In this document: one piece after another, positions 1 through 13,100 of the stretch
Layout: the number at the start of each line of letters is the position of its first letter
Position numbering within the stretch: the first letter of the stretch is position 1
NCBI GenBank assembly: GCA_013400115.1
Contig: VXBP01010329.1
Span: forward strand, 673,515 to 737,514
Source of the DNA: Rhinopomastus cyanomelas
Taxonomy: Eukaryota > Chordata > Aves > Bucerotiformes > Rhinopomastidae
Direction of reading: 5' to 3'
Length of the DNA stretch: 64,000 nucleotides
The notes under the pieces: model-generated
What the model was told of the DNA's origin: nothing
The model's database searches: none
Seen by the model: only the letters and a program-made list of their open reading frames with translations
Position numbers and translations under genes: made by a program

Positions 1-38
1 CTTTGGGGGTCCCTGCCAACCCCTAGTGTTCTGTGATA
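1..38 (+). mobile_element. CR1 LINE 3' end fragment
   Basis: ggggtccctgccaacccc followed by tagtgttctgtgat is the CR1 3' terminus; the copy is cut by the window edge. Confidence 0.8.
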
Positions 39-3000
39 AACACACACAGAGTTGGGGAACTCGCCACACTTGCAGTGTGCCCTGTGGGTTCGGTGGGACT
101 CGGGCTGTGCTGCCAGCATTCTTTAGCTTGTGAGAAGGGTGAGCAGGCTGCAGCTGTGGTTGGAAGCATTTTGCTGTATTGGCAGTATTGTATTGGCAGT
201 TGGTGATTGTATGCTCCTACAGAACTTTAGTCCTTTGGAAAAGTCCGGCTGTGCCGGCTGTTCAGGCAGCACGTCCTTGTATCCTGACCACTCTGCCGTG
301 TCCTGCGCTGCCAAGTAGGGTCCTGAGCACCGCAGTCCCTTCTGTTCTCTAGACAGTGGAACTCACTGTGAAGCACCCTTGTTGATGCTTCCTTTGGGAA
401 GGAGCTGCGAGGCTCTGGTCTCGTGGTTCAGAGTCTGCCTGGACGGCACAGCGTGGGTGTTTGCCGGCCTTTGTTGCCCGGTCAGTGCTAGTTTACTGCA
501 GTGTTTTCACCTGGTTAATGAGTGGGGTGGCTCCCGTGGGATGCCCGACTCCCGTGTGTGCTGTGGAGAGCCCAGGACTCTTGAGCCCCTCCAGGTGCCT
601 CCTCCAGGAAGCTGTATGTCTCTCTGGAGGCCGGTGCCTGTAAGCTAAGCTTCACAGTCCTAATTTAGAGGTGCACACATCCTGGATTAGATGCGGCTTT
701 CTCAGCGCAGTGTGTCCCGTGCTGGCCTGCGTTTGGAGCTGGAGTGCTTCCCGAAGCGGCGTCATCTCGGAGGGGCTTTGTAACTGCACTCCTAGCTAGA
801 GTGAGCCTTCAGAGACAGACTTCCCAAAGGCTTTGGCAGCAGAGCTTTTCCCAGTTCAGACGAACGTCCCGATTTAGTTCCACCTCCCCTTTGGCCCTGG
901 GTGTACGTTTTGTGGCACTCTTGCAGCGTGCTCTTGAAACACTCCTTGAGCGTGCCCATACGGTGCTGAAAGGCGTGGGGACGCAAACCTTGTGTGTCCT
1001 GCACCAAGAGTTCCTGGCTAATCCTTCCCAGGCTTTGGAACTCAGGCTGGAAAATACCTCTGTGAAGCTGCTGTGGTTGTTTTCGGGTAAGCGCGAGACT
1101 GTGACTCAGGAGGAGAAATGAAAAGCAACATCCACACCTGCTTACTCTGCCCACAGAGGTGATCCTGAGGTGTAAATCCTTTCGGCTGTTGTGAGGCAGC
1201 GCTCGAATGGCGCCTGCCGCGCTGCGTGCGCGCTTCCCCCTGCGGACGTTGCTCTCCTGAAGTGGTGTTTGTGCTCTCGTAGCCACTGGCCGAAGCCGGT
1301 CGTAGCAGCAGCAGTATGTGGAACAGTCGCAGGCTGTGCGTGCCCTAACCTTAGCTGTCGGAGGTGCTACCCAGTTGCCTTGGAGTTCAGAGGGCTGGAA
1401 GTGCTGGGACTGAGTGAGTTCAGGAGGCGGAGTGCGGGGTTTGCTTGGTGAACTGCAGTAGCCGCTGCGTGTCCAGTTCCTGCTGTGTTTGGCTGGGCCT
1501 GTTGTACTCGGCTGTGCGTGCCAGTGCAGCACTGTGTTCCTGCAGGGGTGCAAGAACATTTTCAGAGTGGTTTTTAACACTGGGTTTGGTTTTGTGGTTC
1601 CTGTCCTTGCAAACAGATGCTGCACCGGGGTGTCTAGGGGCCTAATCAGAGCAGAGTCTTGTGCTGCCCTGCAGAAGCGTAGGAGGGACTGAACCTTCTT
1701 TTGCAGAACGCCCTTCATCTGTCGTGTGAGAGGAGGAGCTCCTCTCGTGGGGCAGGAAGCTGGTGGAGGGGGCTGCCTTTGCGGAGCCCCAAGTGCACTG
1801 CCCCAGCGCTGTGGAGCGCTGCTGGCCTGGCTGTCCCGCGGCTGCCCCAGAGCGTGGACCACCTGCGATACTGGCTGTGGGAAGTGGAGCTGTGCATTAG
1901 TCCAGACAGGAGCCCCTGTGCTCGTGGGGCTGACGTGTGTGCCTCACCCTCAGGGGTGCTGGCAGGACAGGGGAGGAAGCCGACGTGACGGCAGCGCTCT
2001 CCTTGGCTAGTTTGTCTCTTACACCTTCCCCTCCTCTCTTGCTTATGTGCTCCTGCACCTTGTCCCGCTCGGACGTGTTTGCCTGTAGACTGGACTGAGG
2101 CAGGGGCTGCGTGAGGTCCGGTTGTGTGCAAGTGCTCACGTGTGGAAAGTCCTCTGTTCAGCGCAGTTTCTGGCTGATCCGATTTCACGCTCCCGCTTAG
2201 ATCACCAGTTAATCCTGGCTGCTGACCTTCACTTGAGATACAGCGTGTCCCTACATCCAGACAACAGGCAGCGCTTCGCAGCTCAGGAGAGCCCTGACTG
2301 GTTAACGCTTGGTGTTCCTGCTCTGGGATCGCGCCCAGCAGGACCTCTGCTGCCTCTCTTGGGCACGGGTAGTAAACTTTGCTCCTTCTTTTTCTGCCTC
2401 CTGCCCTGCTCCTCTGCCACCTCTGATATACAGAGTGTTTAAACAAGTGAGAGAACTAAGGGTGGTGTTTCTGTGCGTCAGGTGTTTGTTATTCTGTGTG
2501 CTTCCCTCAGCATCTTCAAACTTTTCAGCCCCTTCCTTTCAGGCTGAGCAGAGAAGCCTGTGTTTGCACTTGACGTTGCCAGACGTGTGCAGTGAACTGC
2601 AGTGCTCTCCTCAAACACAGCGGGCCAGGTGAGAGCGGCAAAGGCGGGCTGAGGGATGATCCGCTGCAGTCGGTGCCTAGCTCTGTTCACGTGATGCACA
2701 CTGGATCGTGCCCGCGTTCAGCGCTGGCGGCCACGCCACGGGACGCTGGGCGCTGTGTGCAGGTGAATGTGCACCGGGGTTTTGAGCAAGAAGGCTTGAA
2801 CACACCTCTTGCAGTGTCAGGTGGCCTGTGAAGATCAGGGTAGAGCCAGGAGAAGGTGCAAAACGTGGCTGATGCTGCAGCCATGAAGCAGTTACACAAA
2901 GAAGGCACCAGATGGAAAAAGAACCGTGTGGTGGAAAATGCTTGAACCTCCTGTGAACCCTGCAAGGGGTCTGCACTGGCTGAGTCATCAGCCGAGGAGG

Positions 3001-5128
3001 CCGATAACGATCAGCATCTTGAAGCCAAGAACAGGCCAAATGATCTCTGTCTTCAGAGGGAACTGCTGTGCTAAAAGGCAGCGTGCACATCCCCAAGGGA
3101 GGTGCTCTCCTGGCGTTTCAGTGTGCATCTGTGAAGCAGCTCAGGACCCAGGGATTGTTTGTAGACTGGTTAATCTTTCTCAGAGGCAATCTGTGATGAT
3201 ACCATGAAAGAAAACAAACCCCTTCAGCAGGCCTAGGAAACAGACAGTTTGGTTCACGACCTAGGGGCTTTTTTCCAAAAACATGAGTGTTTCAGGATTC
3301 TCTGGTGATCCAGAGGGGTTTTTCCTCACCTCTTACTAAACACAAGATTGGTTTGGCAGTGGTACCGCAGTGAGCCAACAGCCTTCCCCTCTGTTGATGA
3401 GCAAGTTTCACTGCAGAGGGTGTCTTGCCATTCTCGTGTTAGCATTTAGATCAGTGTTGCTGTCAAGGCCACTCTTTCTGGACTGCCTTCCTCCTCTTGC
3501 TGCCCTGATAAACTGCAGAGTCACTTTGTTCGGAGAACGGTCTGGAGCAGCTCTCTGCGTCTTCTCTGTCAACGCAGCACTTGTGCTCCCCGAGCGTCTG
3601 CAGCAGCAAGTGCTTTCCCGCTGACCGTCCTGATGGAGCACGGTTGTAAGGAACTGTCACTAGACGTCATCGAGAGCGTGTGTCTGTGCAGCTCTCCTAA
3701 TCTGTGTGGCGCTCTGCCTTCTGAAGCAGATAGCCCCCTGTGAGCGTGACCTGAGATCTTGGATCACCTTCATCTGAGCTTTCCATGGGCCGTGCTTGGC
3801 CTTGCCTGCCCGGGGTCATTTACGGCCGAGAAGGCAACTGCTCGTGTGTGTTCCATTGTGTAGGGTGACCCTCCGTGTCTTCTCCTGTGAGGGTGAGAAA
3901 GGGTGCAGCAGACGGTGCTCTAACTGCCCTCATGGGAAGTTGTGTCTCTCTTGGATGCGGCCAGGCTTAGCAGGTCGTGCGGGCCCCTCGCGGTACGGAA
4001 GCGTTCCTGTTTCCCTGCTGGGCTGTGAAATGCGCCTAAACGATGGTGGAGGCAAGCGGAGAGCAGAACCCTAGCCTCTGCAGTAGGGACACTGTCACTG
4101 CTCTGGTAGGGTCTCTGTCAAGGGGGGACAGAGGCCACCCTGGCTGCAGTAGATAGAGATGGTCCAGCCAGGGTGCAGTGTCCGTCGCGTGTGGAGCCGT
4201 GTCTTGCAGCACAGCCGGTGCGCCAGTCTGCGATGGGCACGAGTACTGCGTGGGCTTGGTTTTGTGCTGTGAGGAAGGGCTGGCTGTCCTCAGTGCTTGC
4301 CGGTGCCTCTCTTGGTCTCCGGAGACTCTCTCTTAGACTGCTCCCTGCACAGCCTTCAGCTTCACCGCAGTCCGTACTCCTACGCTTTTAATTTCCCGCT
4401 GTGGCCCCGCTGCTGCAGGGGGGATGCTGGTGATGCTTTGCAGGCAGCCTCAGGAGCGTGTCAGCACTGCGGCTTGACAGCGAGCGATAGTAATGCAGGA
4501 TCTTAGACTTGAAAGTCCCAGTCCCTCTGGAAACTTTGATGGGTGTGTTTCATCTGGAGGGTCTGCCACCACGGCCTGTCTGCTGCTGTGGGAGATTGTC
4601 CTGCCGCCCGCAGATGCTCTTGCTGACTCGCTTCCAAACTCAAGCTATATTTGGACCGGGAGTGGGCAAGTTATGCTTTATCAGATCGGCTTTCGGGCCC
4701 CGGCCTTCCAGAGGAGGGGACGTCGATGTGCGTCCCTTACAGCGCTTCCATCTCTTCTGCCCAGCCTTCTTTGCTGTGATGTAAAACCAGAGCGCTCTGC
4801 CACCCAGCACAACTGTGAGCCGACGGAGTGGCGAGGCAGAGAATCACTAGTTGTGTGTCCTGTTCAGGTTTAGGCTACCAAGTGTTAGTGGGGTTGATGG
4901 TTTTGCCGGTGGATATTGTTTCTGAAGATCTGAGCACGTGCCCTCACCTCAGGCACTGCACGTAGCCCCAGAGACAAGCGTTTAATGCACGAGGTTGGCC
5001 GTGCACAGCAGTCTGTGCGAGGTCATGCTCAGGCTGCCGAGGCTCTGACCCCACAGTTGGGAAAGGAGCTTGTGATGAGTCAGTCTTCTCAAAAAGAAAC
5101 TTCAAGGGAGGGAAAAACTCTACTCCAA

Positions 5129-5548
5129 ATATCATAGGCTGGGTGGGGTTGGAGGGGACCTTAAAGACCATCCAGTTCCAGGTCCCTGCACAGGCAGGGA
5201 CACCTTCGCTAGAGCAGGTCACTCGGGGCCCCAGCCAGCCTGGCCTTCAACACTGCCAGGGATGGGGCAGCCACTGTTCCAGCAACTCAGAACCCTCACA
5301 GCAAAGAATCTGCTCCTCATGGCCAGCCTCAGTCTCCCCTCTTAAAGTCTGTCACCCTTTCCCCTTGGTCTCTCACTACCACCCCTGTCAAAAGCCCTCC
5401 CCCAGCTTTCTTGTAGCCCCCTTCAGAAACTGGAAGATACTGGAAAGCTGCTCTGAGGTCACCTGGGCACCTCCTCTTCTCCAGGCTGAACAACCCCACC
5501 TTGCTCAGCCTGCTCTCAGAGGGGAGGTGCTCCAGCCCTCTGAGCACG
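5129..5548 (-). mobile_element. CR1 LINE fragment (antisense)
   Basis: Begins with the reverse complement of the CR1 3' end (ggttggaggggacc) and runs into the ORF2 C-terminal region, about 420 nt. Located in a SEC24D intron. Confidence 0.9.
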
Positions 5549-6961
5549 TGAGCTGCTAGACAAAGGAAAAGATAAATATAAGAGGCAAGGAACAGATGTG
5601 TTGATTTTCACATCTGCCCTCTTTGAAAGGGTCGTTGGTGAGGTACGTGTAAGGATGCGGGCACTGGGCTCTCAGCGTCGTGGCCAGTATTTGTTGGGGT
5701 CCTTTCTTCGCGGTGCTTTTATGTAAAGGTTGTAGCTGTGACGCTCCCAGGTGCGACGGGGGGCTCACACGGAGCGGGTCCGAGCGGGGCTCGAAATTGC
5801 CAGAGCAGTTCCCCGTTGGCGCAGAGCCTCCCGTAATGGGAACGGCAGACCCGAGCCAGGCCTCGTGAAGCCAACCCAGCGGGAGGAGAGTCGGGGCGCT
5901 GCCAAGTAGTGACGTCTGAAAACTGACTCGGGCCGTCGTGGCTGAGGAGTGACCCCGAGAGTCTGCCAGCTGACATGGCTGGCTCGTGTGTGCTGAACTG
6001 TGTTGGCAGAGGGAAGGAGGCAAAGAGGGAGGAGCCCTTAGAGCCCGTGTCGTTAAGAGCTGCTCACAGAAGTATAAAAGCCGTGTGGTACGATTCCTCA
6101 CGCGTATAGCTGCAGATAAAAATATATCTAAAGTACTCAAACGTGTAGAGCCCTTGGCAGAAAGCAAAAAGCCCTCTGGAGAGGTGAGTGAGTAAAATCA
6201 TCTCCGTCAAGTAGAAACAAGCAGCAGACAGAGTGCAAACAGCACCTGCTAGAAGGACCTGAACTGCTTTCCGGGCGTCCAGAGACCGGCTGGGGCGGTG
6301 GTGGATGGAACGTGTCCGTTCTGTGCGAAGGACAGAACAGTTCCTCTCAGAAGGGACTTTGCCGGTGGCATTTTCCCTCTGGCAGACACCTGCTGCCTGT
6401 CCCAGCCTTGGACTTCTCTTCCTAGTTCTTCTCTTTGGAGGTTGTTAACTGAGACTGAAGGCAGTTAAGAGAAACACAAAAGAGAGTCTCACAGATAATT
6501 GAGCAGAGCTCAGTTTTTGCACTGGTTTCAAGTCTGACTTTGCCGACGCTGGGTGTGATCAGCTGCCGTGCCGTTAGTACCGAAGGAGCCATCTGGGCAA
6601 TGTTGGCCATTAGCCGTGGGGTCTGGCAGGGGCTGGAGGCCAGCACGGCCAGTGTCAGGGACTGACGAGTGCTCCAGAGCCCGTGTGTGTTTGCTTTCCT
6701 TCAGTAAGTACTGGCATTTCTTCGCAGTCTCCTCTAGCCTGTGCCCCTGGCAGCATCTGAACGCCAGGACAGCCTGTACTGTGGCAGCGCTGCGGGGCCA
6801 GCCCTTAGGGCAAAACACTTTAAGCTTTCGTAGCCCACAGCCACCGAGAGAGCTGGTGCAGCAGATGAGCAGCAGTAGGTTCCATGGGAACAGCTACGTA
6901 ACTTTCCAGCTCGCTCCCCTCCCTCTGATTGCTTTTATGACTTGTGCACCTCTTCCTCCAG

Positions 6962-7100
6962 ACACCTCTGTACCTGGTGAACCATGGTGAGAGCGGCCCG
7001 ATCCGCTGCAACCGCTGCAAGGCCTATATGTGTCCCTTCATGCAGTTCATCGAAGGTGGAAGAAGGTACCAGTGTGGGTTCTGCAGCTGCGTAAATGACG
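6962..7100 (+). CDS. SEC24D: SEC24D exon: zinc finger
   Basis: Acceptor ttcctccag, donor GTACGT. Encodes 46 residues beginning TPLYLVNHGESGP. It contains the Sec23/24 zinc finger: CNRC, then 18 residues, then CGFC, which gives four Cys ligands. It ends in phase 1 and completes a Val with the next exon. This is the first SEC24D exon recognised in the window. Confidence 0.95.
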
Positions 7101-10100
7101 GTACGTGATGAGTCTGTGCGGACGGTAGTGCTGCCCCGTGAAGCCCTGTCTGACAGGATCTAACCTTCGTTAGAAACACTTAGGTCACCTCAGACTACGA
7201 ACCTGCTTTTGCTGCTGGCCGAAGGCACCTTTTGTGCAGACAGGATGCCCTCGGGAGCTCTGCATGTCCAGCAAGCACCAGACCTTCAGAGCCGCGTTAG
7301 CCTGTGGGCGCAGGCCCTGGAGAGCCTATGAATCTTGCTGTCACCAGCGCCCCTTTTCACAGAAGATACCAGCCCATATTTGTCCAAGCGCACTGCGTGT
7401 GACTCAGAGCCGCGCTCATGCTCTTGGCTGCGTCCCAGCTTGCTGCCAGAACTAGCCCTGGAGAGCTCTGCATCCAGTTGGATCTCCTCAGCTGGGGCTC
7501 AGCAGCGTGGAAGTACTTTCCCTAATACAGTCATCTTTTCAGCTGGGAAACGCGGACCTTGACAGGCTCGAGGCAGCCTCTCCTCTGCCCGAGGGCAGGT
7601 GTTGGGGCTTCTGCGGTCTGGCTGCAGCTTAAGCTCTCAGAGTGAAGCCTAGAGGCATTTCAGTGTCTTTAGAAAGACGTTTAAATTGGTGCCGTTTGAC
7701 ATCCTGCTTTGTACTGCCACGGGGTCTCCTGCCCGAGTCAGAAAGAACCCGAAGACCCAAAGACTTTTGTGAGGCCCAAAAGTGGCCCAGCAGAGCAGGA
7801 GCCACTTCTCCTGCTCTCTCTCACACACACACACCACCCCCCAACACCTGTTACAAGCAAAAGTGAGCATTTCATGGCTGTGCAGACTGAGAAAGAGGAG
7901 CCAAAACCCAGAGGTGACCAGTGTGAGCATTTCATGGCTGTGCAGACTGAGAAGCCAAAACCCAGAGGTGACCAGTGCAGCCTGGATGAGTGTTGAAACT
8001 CTCTCGCTGATCGATAACTGAAGACCCTACATTAGGACATCGTTCGTTGGTTGAAGGAAGCTGCTGAGGGGTTGTTCCCCTTCTCTTGGAACGTACTGAT
8101 TTATTCATTGACTATGTTTGCATTTATTTCCTCATATCCTAAACACACATCTACATAAAACAGAAATATGTTTAGTTCTATTATTGATTGAATATTTATT
8201 GAATGCATTGATTTATTTCCTGCTCCCGTGTTGGTTTTGCAGTGCCTCCATTCTTCTTTCAACATCTGGACCACATTGGCCGTCGGGTGGACCACTACGA
8301 AAGGCCCGAGCTGTCCCTGGGCTCCTACGAGTACGTTGCCACCCTGGAGTATTGCCGAGTGAGTACTTGCAGCGTGCGACCTCGCCTACGGGCTTGTCGG
8401 AGCACGCACGACCCTGTAAATGCGCGCAGCAGGGGCAGCGCCCTGTGAGCTGAGTGTGAGACCTGGGGACAGTCTGGAAGATAAGGCAGATGTGGCGTAC
8501 TGGAGCGTAAGGTGCCTTGTCCTTTTGTGCTGTAGAGCAGGGGGCTAGCGAGCCACAAGCCGTGGGGTTGGTGTGGGCCTGCTGCAGCGCGCAGAGGCTG
8601 TAGCGGAGGTTCTGTTGTGATGCAGCCTCGCGCTGCAGCTCCGTGCCTCTGTTGACGCGGAAGGCAGGCGCACGCCTGGAGTGCCTTAGCAAGGGAGCGG
8701 GCCCTGCGGTCTTCCCCAGCAAGAGTGGCTCCAGCAGTGCGAGCAGAAAGCGAGTTACAGTGGAGTGGGACCTCGTCTGATGGTAACTGCGCAGAAGGAC
8801 TGGGGCCAGAGGCCGCTCAAGTCACTGTCATAGTTGTCGTTGACTTCATAAGGGAGCGGTACTTGACACTGGCCAAGGTGTCAGTTACTTCATCTGCACA
8901 GGCCTGAGCTCCTTGTGCAAAGCTGCAGGTGTGTCTTCACCTGTCTGCAGGACGTGGGGGGATTTGAGAGGCCTGTAGACGTGGTGCTGAGGTTCGTGTG
9001 GCAGCGCTGAGCTTACGGTTGGACTCAGTCTCAAAGCTCTTCTCCAACGTAAGTGATCTACAGTGTGCTTTTCTGTTCGTGCTGAACTGGGCAGAATTGT
9101 CTCCCTGCACGTGGAACGGAGGCCACGCTAAGGTCAGGAGAGGCAGTGGCATCCTGCACCTTTTGGGCAGCTGCCCACAGCTTCCTGAGACCATCATCGG
9201 CGTTACTGCTGCTACGAAGAGAATGAGCAAGGCTGTTCCACTTTCTCTTGAGGGAACTGGGCCAAGATCCAGTGAAATCGCTGAGATGACTGGTGTAGAT
9301 TTTGTTGAGGTCTGGGTTAAACCCCAAGACAGGAGAGAATCGTAGTGGGGCCTAGCAGAACCGCCGTGTGGGAGCTTGGATGGTCTCTCGACGTCCCTTC
9401 CAACCTCGAACGTTCTGTTTGGCTGTACCTGGCCGTGTGCAGCCGGCGTAGCTGCAGCAAACTCAGTGCCGCTCTGCTGACTCGTGGCAGCGAAGCCTTC
9501 CCACGGCTTGCGTGTGCTGAACGGCCCTGCGCTGTTGTCACAGCTCTGCTCTTCACACCGGAGCGTAACCCTGTGTGACGCAGCCGTCACCATCAGCACA
9601 GCTTCCGGTGCAGTGCCTTCTGCCTCGCGGCTGCTTCCGTAAGAGGTTCCCCGGTGGGAGCTGTCTTGCTGCAGAGCCCTGGCCGTGGGTCTCCTGAGCG
9701 CTGCGGAGAAGGAAGCTTGTGAACTGGACAGTCCTGCTGGAAACGCGGTTGTTAAACGTTAACTTTCTTTTGTGGTGACTTTGCATTTGGCTCCCAGGCA
9801 CAAAGGTTTTGCTCTGTTAGAAACTCTGCTGAAGAGCAGGGCTGGGGAGTCCTTTCCTCTCGTGCTTAGCAGGGGACAGGGACAGGGGGCTCCAGCAGAG
9901 GCTAACGAGCTCCAGCTGCCGGGCGCCACGGTGCTCCCGCTAGGCGGGCGTGCCGAGAGCACGAGTCCTCCCTCCTCCCGTGTATCTGCCAGAAGCTGTG
10001 GGGGACGCGGTACAGGAGCGTGGAGATGGGTTTGTGAAACCGCAGCCCAGGCTCCCTCAACAGAGCGACTTGCAGCAGGGCTGCCTGGTGTTAGCCTGTG

Positions 10101-13100
10101 GGAATCAGCCCTGACCTGCAGGGGGGCGGTGGCGTCACGCTCGGTCCAAGCGTCCCAGGGACTCCGGGGGCTCTTTGTGGACGGTTTTGCTGAGATGGCC
10201 TTTTGAAGGCCAGTTTACCAAGTATAATTTGGTGAAGGGGTCAGAACTCTGCTTACAGAGGCAGCGAGACAGCGTAATGGAAACGCTGTCCTGAACGTGA
10301 CACCCAGCCGTGACCACAACTCATCTTAATGAGAATTGGGGAAACTGATCTGCGGGAGCGCGGTGATCGCCGTCGCTGTGTTCCCCTGAAATTACCTTCT
10401 TCTGGGAGCGTCTCTGACCGTTGTGTTGCTTTACGCGGCGAGGAAAGCCTTCATCTCTCTTTTTCTTACTTAGAGACCCTGTCAGTGCCGGGTGAGTGAC
10501 AGTCTGTGCCTTGCACCTCGGCAACAAGAGGAGTCCCAGAGCAGGCTGCCGTGGCCCAGGTGTGGAACGTTCCACCCTCGTCCCGTGGTTCTCTCACAGT
10601 CAGCTTATTCCTGAGAGGGCCTTCAGCTGTCCGTCGCGCCCCAGAGCGCGAGGGCGCAGGTCACCGCCGCTTAGTGCTGCGAAGCATGAGGTCTTCATTC
10701 CAGTTCGGTATCTAGGTTGTGCCTCCCGCCGGCAGACCGGCTGGAAATCACCTAACAGTTGTCAGCAACAAAACCTACACGTCGGCACGGGGGCTGGCCG
10801 AGTGGAGCGCTGCCTGTGGATTCAGGGAGCGCAGAGCCGGAGCTGGTTCAACACTTCACTTCTCGCAGCAGTAGTCGGTGGCTGATCCCACCGCAGTGCT
10901 GTTTGCCAGCACCGGTGTTTTATGCTGGGGTGGGCTTCAGCCCGTCCATGCCGGCTTTGTACGGCAGTTACTGTCTGCGACCCCGAGCGCTTTTCCTGCG
11001 GCGGAGCACTGTGTCTAGACCGCCTCGTGCTGCCACCCGTACGCCCGCGCGCCTCTCAGCGCGGCTGGATTCCTCCCTCTCAGTGCTCTTTCTTTTTATT
11101 CCTGTAGAACAACAAGCCTCCAAAGCCACCAGCTTATATCTTCATGATCGATGTCTCCTACCGAAACATCTCCAGTGGGCTGGTTAAACTCATTTGTGAT
11201 GAGCTGAAGACTCTGCTGGACAAACTTCCAAGGTAAGGAAGCACCAGTGTGCTTCGTCTGACTCGCTGCACCGCAGCACTTTGCAGTCTTGCGCTTCTCT
11301 CTTGGGAGAGAAACCAACTCCACAGCCCTCTGAAAGGACCCTGCAGAGGTGCTGGTGCTGGGCTCTTCTCGCAGGTCATCAGCGACAGGAGCAGAGGGAA
11401 GGGCTTCAGGCTCCAACAGGGGAGGGTCAGACTGGCCACCAGGAAGAGATTCTTCCTGGACAGAGTGGTCAGGCCCTGGACTGGGCTGCCCAGGGTCAGG
11501 GTTGAGTCCTCATCCCGGGATGAGGTTAAAAGTCACTTAAATGCAGTGTTGGGGGTCTGGTTTAGGGGTGACCTGGTAGAGTGGGGTTGATAGTTGGACT
11601 CGCTGATCCCAGGGGTCTCTTCCAACCTGAGATGACAGAGCGCGTGGAACAGTACAGCGCAGGCTGTTTTGGGCTAAGCGACCGGCTGTTGTCACCGTGC
11701 GGCAGTTGTTTGTGCTCTGGTGCCAGGACGCGCTGCGCGAGGGGAAAGGCTCTCTCGTGCTAACTGCGTGTGCGGCTGCCGTGCTTTGTCTTTGCTGCAG
11801 TGAACTCTAGTGGTGCTAGTCAGCCGAGCCCTGCACAGCGCTGCAGCGAGCGATGCCGATGCGTTTCCATTAAACTGGGAGCGAGCGCCGGCGAGGGTTA
11901 GCGGCTGGCACTGGGAAGGGAGGCAGCGGCTTGCCTCAGCGCCTCGGGGAGGAGGCAGCGCAAAGGCTGCTCCTCGGAGTGTGTCCGGCACAGGCGTCGC
12001 TTCGGTTCTGATCGAAGTAGCCCCTTTCTCGTCCCGGCTGCCCCCGTAACACACGGATGCTGGAGGAACGTTCTTCACTGATGGGAGAGCTGACGTTTGT
12101 GGGCAAGAGAAGCTGTTTCTCCCCCGAGCTCAAGGCTTTAGACCAACTTTTGCGAGAGCGCTGAAGGCAAGCGTGTGGTCTGTAGTCTCCGAGGACACGC
12201 AGAGGTAGCGGTCAGGAAGAGGGCCGGCGGGTTTTGTTTGCTGTGAGAAGATCTAAACAAGACTTGCGCGAAGAACGCTGTCTCCCGTCTTTGGGAGAGG
12301 ATGGAGGTATTGCCACTGGTTTTGGTGAGACCAGTACTGCCCCCTCCTCATCAAACCCCAAAGGCTCAGGGTGACTGTTAACACCCCGTTGTTTCTTCAG
12401 GGGCCGAGTGCAGGGTAAGTAGTAGCCCAAAGGGCCTGGTAGTTGGAAGCAGCCATTCATGTCATGAGCCCCAGTGTATGCTAAGTACAGCGGCTGTTCT
12501 GATGGTAACTTGTGACCCGGCTGTCCTGCTCTGCTCCCTGCTCTTGGTTAATTCCTGGGGGCTTTGGGCCGTTTGGCTGCAGCACAGTTGCCGCCGAGTG
12601 TGATGGGAACACTGATACAGTGGGTTTGGGGAGGGGTTGGTTTAACTTGACCTGAGGGAAGGACTGAGGCCATCTGCTTGTTGTTTGCTTTGTTGCTCCC
12701 AGCACAGATAGCGATCGAAGGCAGTTTCCAAGGAACCTTTTACTCCAAGGTCAGGATGCAGAGTTGTCACCAGCTGCTTCTGTTTCGCTTGCAGAGAGGA
12801 ACAAGAGGAATCCTCGGCAATTCAAGTCGGTTTTGTCACTTACAACAAGGTCCTGCACTTCTTCAATGTGAAGAGCAGCCTGGCGCAGCCTCAGATGATG
12901 GTGGTCTCGGACGTCGGGGAGGTTTTTGTGCCTCTGCTGGATGGTTTCCTTGTTAGCTTCGAGGAGTCGCGATCCGTCGTTCTGAAGTAACGTACCGTTG
13001 CTGCGTGTGCGAGCGGGGTCCGGACGCTTGTGGTGTGCTTCAGGCCTTTGCAGCTGCCTGTGCTGTCGGGGCAGGTGCCTCCAGTCACACCTTCGCTCCT

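Larger units (their letters stand above)
1..6961 (+). other. Upstream intron sequence of SEC24D (no exon recognised)
   Basis: No Sec24-like peptide was found in any frame upstream of 6962. The stretch is GC- and CpG-rich and has many long spurious reading frames. It holds CR1 pieces at 1-38 and 5129-5548. As the zinc-finger exon has an acceptor at 6960-6961, this DNA is most simply the 3' part of one long SEC24D intron. Confidence 0.7.

Noticed and set aside
792..1862. 356-codon open frame on the minus strand
   Set aside because: No domain, no splice or family similarity, and unbiased composition; it is a by-product of GC-rich, stop-poor DNA.
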